From Mycobacteroides chelonae (GTDB taxonomy: Bacteria > Actinomycetota > Actinomycetes > Mycobacteriales > Mycobacteriaceae), in assembly GCF_016767715.1 (NCBI RefSeq), contig NZ_CP050145.1:248001-312000 (forward strand): a stretch of DNA of 64,000 nt, given 5' to 3'. Positions 52,552 through 63,400 of the stretch are shown piece by piece (positions within the stretch are counted from its first letter, which is position 1; each line of letters begins with the position of its first letter). Under the pieces are notes generated by a model that was given only the letters and a program-made list of their open reading frames with translations, searched no databases and had not been told where the DNA came from. The position numbers and the translations under genes were made by a program.

Positions 52552-52865
52552 GTCTGGAGCACCTCAATGAATTAGCGGGTGATCGATGTCGACCTCAGAA
52601 TGGGCGAGATGCGGCCCTGGGAACAGGTATTGGCACCACACAAAGTGACGGACTATGCGTGTGGCCCGCTACACCCAACGCGGTGGACGAATAGGTGATG
52701 ACAGATATGTGAACAACCCCGTGACCAGCGAATGATTAGCCGCATCCTGAGTCACTAGGTGGCGCAATGGGGTGCTTGGGGGGTCAACTTGACGGATTGT
52801 CTCCGAACTGACGAATTGAATTCGCGATTGTTTGGTGCGCGACGCCCCATCTCGAAGATAGAGAG
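52552..52865. promoter_or_regulatory. Divergent control region between the transposase-like gene and the right operon
   Basis: About 314 bases without a gene. It contains GTGACGGACT (52645-52654), CTTGACGGATTG (52788-52799) and a variant CTGACGAATTG (52808-52818), related to the tandem repeat at 42684. The pair at 52788/52808 is spaced about 20 bases. The second group lies 50-80 bases before the esterase GTG, a fit place for an activator or promoter. The first group is about 100 bases upstream of the transposase-like gene. Confidence 0.5.
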
Positions 52866-54491
52866 GTGATTACCCGGCGGGCGTTGCTAGGCACGACATT
52901 TGCGTTGGCTGGGGCGGCGGCACTTGCGGGCTGCGGCTCGCAGGCCAGTGCGGCGGATCCGCAAGTTTCGGTCACCGGTGGTGCGATCCGCGGGGGGACG
53001 GCCGGAAAGGTTCACGTCTTTCGCGGCATTCCCTATGCGCAGCCGCCGACCGGGGAGAATCGATTTCGTTCCCCGCGCCCGGCGGTTCCGTGGCGAAATA
53101 CTTTGAACACCACACGGTTCGGCTCTGACTTCATCCAGCCGGCCGGCGGTGACCCGGTGCGCCAGGAAGACGCGCTGTATACCAATGTCTGGACGCCCAC
53201 AGTGGACGCGGGGGCCAAGCTGCCGGTGATCGTCTATATCCACGGTGGCGGCTGGTCCCGGGGAGCGGGCAGTCTCCCGGTCTACGACGGGGCGGCACTC
53301 GCCGAACGCGCCGGAGCTGTCGTCGTCAACTTCAACTACCGGCTGGGTGCCTTCGGCTTCTGCGGTCATCCCGCGCTCGAAGATCCTGACACCGGACTGC
53401 ACACCAACTGGGGTCTGCAAGACCAGATCGCACTGCTGCGGTGGGTTGGTGAGAATGCCAAGGCTTTTGGCGGCGACCCGGCCAACATTACGCTCGTCGG
53501 CACCTCGGCAGGCGGTGCCAGCACCTGGCAATTGGCCCTGCACCCGCAGACCAGGCCGCTGCTACGCCGAATCATCAGCGTCAGCCAGGCTCATGTCTGG
53601 AGCCCGTATCTGAGCTTGACGCCCGACGATGCGACGGCGGTATTCGACGCCCTGGCCGCGGCGCAGGGGGTTTCGGTCAAGAACCTCAAAGAGGTCCCGG
53701 CCGACAGAATCCGCGACTGGTGGGTGGGGCAGTTCGCCTTGCCGAGGTCGCAGCGCGTGGTCAAGAGCGGTCGGCAGTATCGCGGCCCGGTTCTGGATCC
53801 GGTGTTGCTTCCCGCCTTCGACGTCAATCAACCGATACCGGACATCCCCACCATCTCCATCTACACCAGCACAGAGGGGTCATTCTTCACCGGCCCCCAC
53901 GCGCCCGACCCGCAACCGCAGCCGACGGATGCGGCGTCACTGCACGCTGCCTTCCGCGACATCCTCGAGCAGGGCGTATCGCCGTTATCCGATGCGACCG
54001 TTGCCGATGCTGTTGCCGTCTATGCAGATTCGGCACGACAAGATGGTCGGCCAACCGATCCGCTGTCGTTGTGGACCGAACTGTGGGGCGATGCGCTGAT
54101 CCGGCACGGCATCCTTGCCTTCACCCGCCGCGCGACGATCGAGCGGCGTGCGCCGCTGTATCTGATGGAGTACGCACACCCGGTGAAGCCCCCATACTTC
54201 GGCGTACCGCACGAATCGACGTCACCTTTCCTCTTCGGCACCTATGCGCACCCTTCCAATGTGGCCAAGTTCGGCGACGGGCCGAAGGAGCGGGAAACCT
54301 CTGCCGCTTTCATGGATCTGGTCGCGGAGTTCGTACATGGCCGCGCACCGGCCAGTCCGCGCCTTCCGCAATGGGATCCGGTTGGCCAGGACTTGCGGCA
54401 GCTCGTGCTGCGGGACGGTGCCGGAACAATCGCCACCCCTACCAAGACCACACAGCTGGGCGTTCTTGACGCAGTCCAGTGGGGCAAGTGA
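52866..54491 (+). CDS. Tat/lipoprotein-exported type B carboxylesterase
   Basis: A 541-residue carboxylesterase. The signal peptide ITRRALLGTTFALAGAA has a twin-arginine RR and lipobox LAGC (Cys about residue 22), so it is exported and lipid-anchored. The catalytic domain shows IYIHGGGWSRG (oxyanion), nucleophile GTSAGGAS (about 214-221) and the C-terminal His region. It opens the right operon (GTG 52866), 31 bases before the DAHP synthase. An exported esterase in this place could release or inactivate an ester product outside the cell; not demonstrated. Confidence 0.85.
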   Translation: MITRRALLGTTFALAGAAALAGCGSQASAADPQVSVTGGAIRGGTAGKVHVFRGIPYAQPPTGENRFRSPRPAVPWRNTLNTTRFGSDFIQPAGGDPVRQEDALYTNVWTPTVDAGAKLPVIVYIHGGGWSRGAGSLPVYDGAALAERAGAVVVNFNYRLGAFGFCGHPALEDPDTGLHTNWGLQDQIALLRWVGENAKAFGGDPANITLVGTSAGGASTWQLALHPQTRPLLRRIISVSQAHVWSPYLSLTPDDATAVFDALAAAQGVSVKNLKEVPADRIRDWWVGQFALPRSQRVVKSGRQYRGPVLDPVLLPAFDVNQPIPDIPTISIYTSTEGSFFTGPHAPDPQPQPTDAASLHAAFRDILEQGVSPLSDATVADAVAVYADSARQDGRPTDPLSLWTELWGDALIRHGILAFTRRATIERRAPLYLMEYAHPVKPPYFGVPHESTSPFLFGTYAHPSNVAKFGDGPKERETSAAFMDLVAEFVHGRAPASPRLPQWDPVGQDLRQLVLRDGAGTIATPTKTTQLGVLDAVQWGK

Positions 54492-54522
54492 ATCAGAAAT
54501 CAATCGAATGGAGATCACGGGA

Positions 54523-55689
54523 ATGACTGCGCCATCACTGCTGCTCGACACGGGACGTGCGGTACAACAGCCGGTCTGGGAGAACCATGCACACCTGGAA
54601 CGTGTGCGTGCCGAACTCAGCGAGCTGCCCGCATTGATCGGGGCCGACGAGATCAGGACCCTGCGCACGCTGCTGAGCACCGTCGCTCAGGGCCGCGCCA
54701 CCATCATTCAGGCGGGCGATTGCGCGGAGGATCCGCAGGAGTCGACCAATGCGCACGTGGCCCGCAAGGTGGCACTGCTCAACGTACTCGCCGGCACGAT
54801 GCGGATGAAGACTCACCGGCCGGTGCTGCGGGTCGGACGCATCGGCGGCCAATACGCCAAGCCGAGGTCCAAGCCCACCGAGACGATTGACGGTGTCGAA
54901 CTGCCCTCTTTCCGTGGACATCTCGTCAATGGTCCGCAACCTCATCCGGTGCATCGGCGCGCCAATCCGGATCGGATGCTCGCCGGCTATTGGGCCGCGA
55001 ACCGGGTGATGGGTCATCTGGGTTGGCGGGTGCCGTCCTCGCTCTCGGTCATCGAGCCGCCGGTGTGGACGTCCCACGAGGCGCTGCTGCTGGATTACGA
55101 GGCTCCGCAGCTGCGCCGCGACGGCGAGAACCGCATGGTGCTCACGTCCACGCACTGGCCCTGGATCGGTGACCGGACCCGGCATCTGGACGGTCCGCAT
55201 GTCGAATTGTTCTCGCGCATCGCCAATCCTGTGGCATGCAAGGTGGGGCCGTCGATGACGACCGAGGATCTCCTCGCGCTGTGCGACAAGCTGGATCCGG
55301 AGCACGAGAGTGGGCGGTTGACGCTGATCGCCCGGTTGGGTGCGTCGGCTGTGCGCGACAAACTGCCGGAATTGGTTGCCGCGGTCCGTGAATCCGGACA
55401 CCCCGTTATCTGGCTGTGCGATCCGCTGCACGCCAATACCGTGTCCACCGAGTCCGGGTACAAGACGAGGCATGTCCAGACGGCCATCGATGAGGTCCGC
55501 GGCTTCCGCGAGGTGCTTGCCGAGGCGGGTGTGCACGCGGGTGGGTTGCACCTGGAAGCCACACCTGACGACGTGGTCGAGTGCGTCCTCGACGGCTCGC
55601 AGAATCACGAGGTAGGTCAGCGGTATTCGACGCTGTGCGATCCGCGCCTCAATACCGCGCAGGCCACCGAAGTGGTGTCGGCATGGTAG
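54523..55689 (+). CDS. Class II (PhzC-type) DAHP synthase
   Basis: A 388-residue 3-deoxy-D-arabino-heptulosonate 7-phosphate synthase of the plant-type class II. The metal Cys is in QAGDCAE (about C67); RVGRIGGQYAKPRS, STHWPWIGDRT, and the C-terminal GLHLEATPDDVVEC and CDPRLNTAQ are diagnostic. It condenses PEP and erythrose-4-phosphate at the start of the shikimate pathway. At this short length it matches PhzC, the copy dedicated to phenazine-like pathways, not the longer AroG. It feeds chorismate to the PhzE homologue. ATG 54523 with GGAG upstream. Confidence 0.88.
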   Translation: MTAPSLLLDTGRAVQQPVWENHAHLERVRAELSELPALIGADEIRTLRTLLSTVAQGRATIIQAGDCAEDPQESTNAHVARKVALLNVLAGTMRMKTHRPVLRVGRIGGQYAKPRSKPTETIDGVELPSFRGHLVNGPQPHPVHRRANPDRMLAGYWAANRVMGHLGWRVPSSLSVIEPPVWTSHEALLLDYEAPQLRRDGENRMVLTSTHWPWIGDRTRHLDGPHVELFSRIANPVACKVGPSMTTEDLLALCDKLDPEHESGRLTLIARLGASAVRDKLPELVAAVRESGHPVIWLCDPLHANTVSTESGYKTRHVQTAIDEVRGFREVLAEAGVHAGGLHLEATPDDVVECVLDGSQNHEVGQRYSTLCDPRLNTAQATEVVSAW

Positions 55690-56441
55690 CGGTGGTCACC
55701 GGCGCAGGCGGGGGAGTCGGATCTCGGGTGGTGACCACCTTGGCTCGTCGGGACGAGCGGGTTGTCGCGGTGGATGTCGATGAAGTCGCCATCAAACAGC
55801 TCGTCGGGTATGCCGCCGACGAGGGGTTGGACATCATCGGACAGGTGCTCGACATCACCGACGACACCGCGGTGGCCGTCGGGGTATCGGACATCGAGTC
55901 TCGGATCGGACCGATCACCTCATTGGTGAATGGTGCTGGAGTGCTGAGAACAGGTGCAGCGGTGGAGTTCTCCGATGCCGACTGGGCACGGACCTTCGAC
56001 GTCAACGTGCGCGCTCCCTTTGTTCTGAGCCGTGAGGTGGCTCGATATATGATCCCGCGCCGCGCAGGGTCGATCGTGACGATCGCCTCCAATGCCGCCC
56101 TGGTGGCTCGCAAGGGGATGACGGCATACGCCGCTTCCAAGGCTGCGGCCAACGCGTTCACCAAGAGCCTGGGGCTGGAGCTCGCCGAGCATGGAATCCG
56201 ATGCAACGTAGTGGCACCCGGCTCGACGGACACTCCCATGCTGCGCGCCATGCTGGGCGATTCCTCGGACTCCGGATTGGTTGCCGGCAGCCTGGACGAC
56301 TTCAAGCCTGGGATTCCCCTGGGGCGCATCGCACAACCACAACACATCGCCGACGCTGTGGCCTTTCTTTCTTCCGACCAAGCCGCCCACATCACCATGC
56401 ACACGCTGGTGGTCGATGGCGGCGCGACGTTAGGGGTTTGA
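55683..56441 (+). CDS. EntA/DhbA-like dihydro-hydroxyaryl dehydrogenase (SDR)
   Basis: A 252-residue SDR close to 2,3-dihydro-2,3-dihydroxybenzoate dehydrogenases. VVTGAGGGVGSRVV (NAD), VNGAGVLRTGAAVEFSDADW, IASNAALVARKGMTAY with YAASK (Y149, K153), and CNVVAPGSTDTPML, which is characteristic of EntA/DhbA. In this cluster its likely substrate is trans-2,3-dihydro-3-hydroxyanthranilate made by the PhzD homologue, giving 3-hydroxyanthranilate. ATG 55683 overlaps the DAHP synthase stop by 7 nt. Confidence 0.85.
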   Translation: MVAVVTGAGGGVGSRVVTTLARRDERVVAVDVDEVAIKQLVGYAADEGLDIIGQVLDITDDTAVAVGVSDIESRIGPITSLVNGAGVLRTGAAVEFSDADWARTFDVNVRAPFVLSREVARYMIPRRAGSIVTIASNAALVARKGMTAYAASKAAANAFTKSLGLELAEHGIRCNVVAPGSTDTPMLRAMLGDSSDSGLVAGSLDDFKPGIPLGRIAQPQHIADAVAFLSSDQAAHITMHTLVVDGGATLGV

Positions 56442-56444
56442 CCA

Positions 56445-57080
56445 ATGACCACTGCCACCCGCGGCATCCCGATCATCGCCGAGTACGACTTGCCGACCGT
56501 GGATCTACTGCCTGCGAACACGGCGACATGGCAGATCGACCCTGCACGCGCCGTGTTGCTCATTCACGACATGCAGCGCTATTTCCTGGCGCCGCTGCCT
56601 GTGTCGTTGCGTGATCAACTGGTGAGCAATGTGGTGGCCATCCGCGACAGGTCGGTGGCCGCGGGCATCCCGATCGCCTACACCGCTCAGCCTGGCAGCA
56701 TGACCCAGGAGCAGCGTGGCTTGCTCAAGGACTTCTGGGGCCCCGGTATGCGTGTAGACGAGGAGCACCGTCAGATCGTCGATCCGATCGCACCCGACGC
56801 GGGTGACTGGGTCTTCACCAAGTGGCGCTACAGCGCCTTCCACCGTTCGGCGCTGTTGGAACGGATGCACGCAGCGGGACGTGACCAGTTGGTGATCTGC
56901 GGCGTCTACGCACATGTGGGTGTGTTGATGACGGCGGTGGACGCGTTCACCAACGATATCGAGACCTTCCTGGTTGCCGACGCGATCGCCGATTTCGATG
57001 ACGAATCGCACTGGATGGCTTTGGAATACGCGGCACGACGGTGCGCCGTGCTGACCGTCACGGACGAGGTGCTGACATGA
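56445..57080 (+). CDS. PhzD-like isochorismatase
   Basis: A 211-residue isochorismatase-family hydrolase very similar to PhzD. The catalytic Asp is in [11 protein letters not shown] (D42), the catalytic Lys in [12 protein letters not shown] (K126), and [19 protein letters not shown] is a PhzD-specific block. PhzD hydrolyses the enolpyruvyl ether of 2-amino-2-deoxyisochorismate to give trans-2,3-dihydro-3-hydroxyanthranilate. ATG 56445, 3 bases after the SDR stop, with stop overlapping the PhzE ATG. Confidence 0.92.
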   Translation: MTTATRGIPIIAEYDLPTVDLLPANTATWQIDPARAVLLIHDMQRYFLAPLPVSLRDQLVSNVVAIRDRSVAAGIPIAYTAQPGSMTQEQRGLLKDFWGPGMRVDEEHRQIVDPIAPDAGDWVFTKWRYSAFHRSALLERMHAAGRDQLVICGVYAHVGVLMTAVDAFTNDIETFLVADAIADFDDESHWMALEYAARRCAVLTVTDEVLT

Positions 57081-58933
57081 GCGATCTACTGGGACGTGTA
57101 TTGGCGGGAGCAACCGGGCCATTCGCCTTGCTGTACCGCCCGGAATCCGGCGCACCCGATGCCGTCGACGTCGTCACCGGCACGGTGACGTCCGTCGAAC
57201 GGATCGCCGACCTTCCGTTGCGCGACGGGCACAGTGGGCATGACCTGCTGGCCTTGGTGCCGTACCGGCAGATTGCCGAGCGCGGATTTGTAGCGCCCGA
57301 TGACGGTGCTCCACTACTGGCGCTTGCCGTCGAGCAGCAGGAGTCGGCGCCGTTGTCGGAGGTATTGGACCGAATTCCCGAGTATCCGGTAGTGGTGGGC
57401 CACAGCGATTTCGACATCGACGACGAGGAGTACGCGCGTCTGGCCTCGGGAATCATCGCCGAGGAGATCGGCCAGGGGGCGGGCGCCAACTTCGTGCTCA
57501 AGCGGAACCTGTTGGTCCAGCTGCACGACTATTCGATCAACACCGCGCTGACGCTCTTTCGGAGACTGCTGGAGCGGGAGAAGGGCGCGTACTGGACGTT
57601 CCTGGTGAGTACCGGCGAGCAGGTATTCATCGGCGCGACCCCCGAACGCCATATCAGTGTGCAGGATTCGTTGGCCGTGATGAATCCGATCAGCGGAACG
57701 TATCGATACGGTGCCAACGGCCCGAACCTGGATGCGGTCATGGAGTTCCTCGCCGACACCAAGGAATCCGACGAGCTCTACATGGTGGTCGATGAAGAGC
57801 TGAAGATGATGGCCCGAATCTGCCCGGACGGTGGGCAGGTGCAGGGACCGTACCTGAAGGAAATGGCGCGGCTCGCGCACACCGAGTATCTGATTTCCGG
57901 TGTTACTGATCGAGATCCGCGTGAGATTCTGGCCGAGACGATGTTCGCGCCGACGGTGACGGGAAGCCCACTGGAGAACGCGTGCCGTGTCATTCAACGG
58001 TATGAACCCAAGGGGCGCCGGTACTACAGCGGCGTTGCCGCATTGGTCAGCACAGATACCGCCGGTGTGCGGCAAGTGGATTCGGCCATCTTGATCCGCA
58101 CCGCGGAGATCGCACCGGATGGTGCGCTTACCGCCGGCACCGGCGCCACCATCGTTCGGCATTCCAATCCCGCGAGCGAGGCCGCTGAAACCCGCAGCAA
58201 GGCGGCCGGATTGCTCTCCGCTCTGACGACACGCCGGGAACTTCGCAGCCATCCCCGTGTTACGGAGGCGCTGGCCAGCCGCAACACCGGCATCGGGACC
58301 TTCTGGCTTGGACACGGATCGGGAGAGAACGCCGCGAGTCTGGTGGGCCGCACCGCGCTGGTGGTCGACGCCGAGGACACGTTCACCTCGATGATCGGAT
58401 TGCAGTTGCGGGCCTTGGGTTTACGTGTGGATATCCGCCGATTTGACGAGGATATCCAACCCGGCGCACATGACATCCTGGTGCTCGGCCCCGGCCCGGG
58501 CGATCCGACGGAAATCGATGTTCCGAAGATCGCGACACTGACCGCCTTGACGAAGACCGCACTGACTCAGCGCATTCCGTTCCTATCGATCTGCCTGAGT
58601 CATCAGGTGCTCTGCCGGCAGTTGGGCCTGCCCGTTCGTCGTCGGGAGCAGCCCAATCAGGGTGTGCAGCGGCAGATCGATTTGTTCGGAACCGAGCGAC
58701 ATGTGGGGTTCTACAACACCTTCGCCGCGGTGACGAGCGGCGAGTGGGTCGATACGCCCGCAGGACGGGTGCAGATCAGTGCCGATGCCGCGACAGGCGA
58801 GGTTCATGCGTTGCGCGCCAAGCGGTTTGCATCCATCCAGTTCCACGCCGAGTCCATCCTCACTCGCGATGGCGTGGGGATCTTCGGTGAGTTGCTCACG
58901 CCGCTGGCGACGGGTGTTCCGGTACTAGCATGA
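57077..58933 (+). CDS. PhzE-like 2-amino-2-deoxyisochorismate synthase
   Basis: A 618-residue fusion of a chorismate-utilising (TrpE-like) domain (about 1-400) and a glutamine amidotransferase domain (about 430-618). The synthase part has [38 protein letters not shown] and [21 protein letters not shown]. The amidotransferase has GPGPGDP, nucleophile Cys506 in SICLSHQVL and the HAES motif near IQFHAES. The single-chain order and length are those of PhzE rather than TrpEG. It converts chorismate and glutamine to ADIC. ATG 57077 overlaps the PhzD stop. Confidence 0.92.
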   Translation: MSDLLGRVLAGATGPFALLYRPESGAPDAVDVVTGTVTSVERIADLPLRDGHSGHDLLALVPYRQIAERGFVAPDDGAPLLALAVEQQESAPLSEVLDRIPEYPVVVGHSDFDIDDEEYARLASGIIAEEIGQGAGANFVLKRNLLVQLHDYSINTALTLFRRLLEREKGAYWTFLVSTGEQVFIGATPERHISVQDSLAVMNPISGTYRYGANGPNLDAVMEFLADTKESDELYMVVDEELKMMARICPDGGQVQGPYLKEMARLAHTEYLISGVTDRDPREILAETMFAPTVTGSPLENACRVIQRYEPKGRRYYSGVAALVSTDTAGVRQVDSAILIRTAEIAPDGALTAGTGATIVRHSNPASEAAETRSKAAGLLSALTTRRELRSHPRVTEALASRNTGIGTFWLGHGSGENAASLVGRTALVVDAEDTFTSMIGLQLRALGLRVDIRRFDEDIQPGAHDILVLGPGPGDPTEIDVPKIATLTALTKTALTQRIPFLSICLSHQVLCRQLGLPVRRREQPNQGVQRQIDLFGTERHVGFYNTFAAVTSGEWVDTPAGRVQISADAATGEVHALRAKRFASIQFHAESILTRDGVGIFGELLTPLATGVPVLA

Positions 58934-59889
58934 CGAGTGTGCGCATAGACATTCACGCTCACCTGTGGTCTGACGACTATCTGTCGTTGCTCGACGAGTA
59001 TGGGAGGGCCGGTACCGATGTCCATCGGGGCCTGGGTGCCGGGGCGACGCGTACCGATTTGGATGGACGTTTCGCGCTGATGGATGAGGCGGGTGTCGAC
59101 CTGCAGATCCTCTCGGCTACACCGGCATCGCCTCATTTCGAGGACGAGACGGCCGCCGTCGAGAGTGCCCGGTTCGTCAACGACGAGTACGCGAAGCTCG
59201 CCAGTGAGTATCCGGGACGGTTCCGCGCGCTGGCGTCACTGCCGCTACCCCACATCCCGGCGGCGTTGGAGGAGCTGAGCCGTGCGATCGACGATCTGGG
59301 CATGTACGGCGCGTCGATCACGACCTCGGTACTTGGCCGGTCGATAGCCGATCCGCTATTCGATCCGCTGTACGAGGAACTGAATAGCAGGGGCGCAATA
59401 CTTTTCGTGCATCCAGCAGGGTGCGGTGCGGACTCGTCTTTGATCACCGATCACTCGCTCACCTGGTCGATCGGGGCGCCGATCGAGGACACGATCGCCA
59501 TCATGCACCTTATCGTCGCGGGCATCCCGTCGCGTTATCCGGATATGAAGATCGTGACGTGTCATCTGGGCGGGGCCTTACCGATGGTGCTGGAGCGCGC
59601 GAACCGTCAGGTGACCGAATGGGAAGCGACACATTGTCCGGAAGCACCCAAGGATGCCGCCCGGCGGCTGTGGTTCGACACGGTGGGGCATGACCACACT
59701 CCCGCGCTGCGGGCCGCTGTCGCATCGCTCGGCGCCGACCGGTTGGTATTCGGATCGGACTTCCCGTACCAGGGAGGCCCCCGGTACGTCAGTTCCGCGA
59801 CCTACATCCAGGAGGGTCTGTCGGCCGAAGACGCGTCGCTGATCCTGGATCGCAATGGAGCTGAGCTGCTGGGGCTGGTCGGCGATTAG
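58930..59889 (+). CDS. Amidohydrolase family protein (ACMSD/gamma-resorcylate decarboxylase type)
   Basis: A 319-residue metal-dependent hydrolase with HxH in IDIHAHLW (H9, H11), a metal/active-site His in LFVHPAGCG, TCHLGGALPM and the C-terminal catalytic Asp in FGSDFPYQGG. This is the PF04909 group that includes ACMS decarboxylase, resorcylate decarboxylase and enzymes of benzoxazole formation such as NatAM. Its substrate in this cluster may be 3-hydroxyanthranilate or an ester of it. Last gene of the right operon; ATGA overlap with PhzE; convergent TTAG with the thioesterase. Confidence 0.85.
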   Translation: MTSVRIDIHAHLWSDDYLSLLDEYGRAGTDVHRGLGAGATRTDLDGRFALMDEAGVDLQILSATPASPHFEDETAAVESARFVNDEYAKLASEYPGRFRALASLPLPHIPAALEELSRAIDDLGMYGASITTSVLGRSIADPLFDPLYEELNSRGAILFVHPAGCGADSSLITDHSLTWSIGAPIEDTIAIMHLIVAGIPSRYPDMKIVTCHLGGALPMVLERANRQVTEWEATHCPEAPKDAARRLWFDTVGHDHTPALRAAVASLGADRLVFGSDFPYQGGPRYVSSATYIQEGLSAEDASLILDRNGAELLGLVGD

Positions 59890-60341
59890 GCGTTTGTATC
59901 GGAGTGCGGTTGCGGTGCGCTATTCGATGCCGACTCGGAAAGGCGTGACCGAACATCCTCGGAGAATGGTGTCGAGAGGCGCGAGCTTTCATCCATCAAA
60001 ACAATGACAGAGAGGGCTCTCGCGACACACCGGTTTTCCTGAAAGATGGCTTGGCGGAGTTTGAGTGAACTGCGCCCGACGGAATCCACCGCTGTGCCGA
60101 TAGTTACTTGGCCTGGCCATAGCATCTCGCCCAGGAAATCGATCTCCAAACGTGCGATAACAAACGCCCTGTTTGGCTCCAGGATTCGTCTTGTGCTGTC
60201 GTGTAGAAACTCGACTCGCCCGGTTTCCAGCAAGGTGGAGAAAACGGAATTGTTGATGTGTCCTTGCCGGTCCGTATCGGCATAACGCAGCTTGTCGTGT
60301 GAATGCAGCGGAAACTCTGCAAGAGTTGGAATTTCAGCCAT
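59886..60341 (-). CDS. Acyl-CoA thioesterase (4HBT/YbgC-like)
   Basis: A 151-residue hot-dog fold protein with the signature YADTDRQGHINNSVFS (the Asp followed by G-H-x-N-N) and LEIDFLGEMLWPGQVTIG. It hydrolyses acyl-CoA thioesters. ATG 60341 has AAAGGA upstream; GTG 60377 is an alternative. It is convergent with the cluster and has slightly lower GC in codon positions than its neighbours. Whether it belongs to the cluster is unclear. Confidence 0.85.
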   Translation of the reverse strand: MAEIPTLAEFPLHSHDKLRYADTDRQGHINNSVFSTLLETGRVEFLHDSTRRILEPNRAFVIARLEIDFLGEMLWPGQVTIGTAVDSVGRSSLKLRQAIFQENRCVARALSVIVLMDESSRLSTPFSEDVRSRLSESASNSAPQPHSDTNA

Positions 60342-60469
60342 TCCCGCTGGTCCTTTCCTAAGCGAATTCGAGGGCACAGACGGTATTGCCTCAATCCGAT
60401 TTCACGATATCGGAAGGTAACACCCACCACGGTTGGGGGCGGTATGGCCCACCCACTAGACTGATCGCT

Positions 60470-60555
60470 GGACCCCGCGCGGCGTCTATCCTGTGAACTC
60501 CCCCAGGGCTGGAAGGCAGCAAGGGTCAACGGGCTCTGTCGGGTGCGCGGGGTCC
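60470..60555 (+). ncRNA. ffs: Signal recognition particle 4.5S RNA
   Basis: A bacterial small SRP RNA: the terminal stem GGACCCCGCGC (60470-60480)/GCGCGGGGTCC (60545-60555) closes the hairpin; the apical conserved part reads CTGGAAGGCAGCAAGGGTCAAC, split here as GGAAGGCAGCAAGGG, the GGAAGCAGCAAGG-type tetraloop and Ffh-binding symmetric loop. Same place beside dnaX as in M. tuberculosis. Ends are approximate. Confidence 0.92.
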
Positions 60556-60600
60556 CCTTTCCGAAGATTGCGACCTCCAGATGCCCCGCAGGGCGAATAG

Positions 60601-62567
<1,967 letters not shown>

Positions 62568-62579
62568 GTGCGGATTCGC

Positions 62580-63305
62580 CTAGGGCGCCTTTTGCACCTT
62601 GGCGATCTGCTTGTTGAGTAGATCCAACACCAGTGCGTCCTGCTCGGGAGTCCACGGCTCGATGAATCGGTCGACCTCAATGCGGACGGTCGTGCCCCGG
62701 GGATGCGCGATCGCGATGTGCGACTCGACGCCGATCTGGTCGCCCTCAGGTCCGAGAAGACCGCCGACCTTGACCAACTTGGTCTCCGCGGAGGCACCGG
62801 GCAAATCGGAGATGGAGACATGCGCCTTCATCGCCACCCCGTCACCCTCCATCTGGACGGATGCGCATTCCTGGGCGCGCTTCAAGAGGTCGTCGAAGGA
62901 CTGCTTGATACCGAGCCCGACACTGCTCTCCGCCATCACGGTGTCCGAGTCGTACTTGGCGCGCGCCCTGTCGTAGTCGCCGTCTCCCTCGGAGATGAAC
63001 TCGTAGCACCCGGGCGGGTTGACCTTCTCCGGCTTGGACTTGTCCGCCTTGTCCTTGTCGAGTTTGAGCTTGTCTTCGATGGTGAACGTCCCATTGCCGG
63101 CGGGGAAGTCCTCCCGGGTCAGCAAAAGTGCGGTCGCCGGGCCCTCGGGCAACTTTACGGTCGGCTCGTCGGCCTTCTGGGTACTCGACGACGGCGCCGG
63201 TGACTCACTCGGCGATTCCTTGGAACAAGCGGAGGTGAATGCGAGTGCGATGACACTCGCGCCAACCGCCAACACAGTGTTCATATCAACGCGACGTGTC
63301 CTCAT
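62580..63305 (-). CDS. Lipoprotein, DUF5642-like (copy 1)
   Basis: A 241-residue lipoprotein: MRTRRVDMNTVLAVGASV signal, lipobox FTSAC (Cys28), Ser/Pro-rich linker with Lys/Asp alternation, and the same C-terminal domain as the downstream paralogue (LREDFPAGNG-like LTREDFPAGNG, PPGCYEF, AHPRGTTVRIEV, WTPEQDALVLDLLNKQIAKVQ). First gene of the leftward pair, with start 95 bases from dnaX, which points the opposite way. Function unknown. Confidence 0.75.
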   Translation of the reverse strand: MRTRRVDMNTVLAVGASVIALAFTSACSKESPSESPAPSSSTQKADEPTVKLPEGPATALLLTREDFPAGNGTFTIEDKLKLDKDKADKSKPEKVNPPGCYEFISEGDGDYDRARAKYDSDTVMAESSVGLGIKQSFDDLLKRAQECASVQMEGDGVAMKAHVSISDLPGASAETKLVKVGGLLGPEGDQIGVESHIAIAHPRGTTVRIEVDRFIEPWTPEQDALVLDLLNKQIAKVQKAP

Positions 63306-63400
63306 GCGCGGACTTTAGCGAACAAGATCACCCAATGTGGCCGTTTGTTCGTCAGGTGGCCCGCCAAGGTCGTCTGCGGTCGCCGGTACCCTTGCTCTCC

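Noticed and set aside
43128..55608. Several long antisense frames opposite cluster genes (for example 43128-44285, 45584-46951, 54535-55608)
   Set aside because: They mirror the strong third-position GC of the real genes, have no domains and would conflict with well-supported proteins.
54523..57080. Catecholate siderophore (2,3-dihydroxybenzoate) cluster
   Set aside because: The PhzE-type amidotransferase fusion and PhzD-specific motifs point to amino-isochorismate, and there is no NRPS or EntE/EntB pair.
54523..58933. Phenazine biosynthesis cluster
   Set aside because: PhzC, PhzD and PhzE homologues are present, but PhzF, PhzA/B and PhzG are not, and an EntA/DhbA-like dehydrogenase replaces them.
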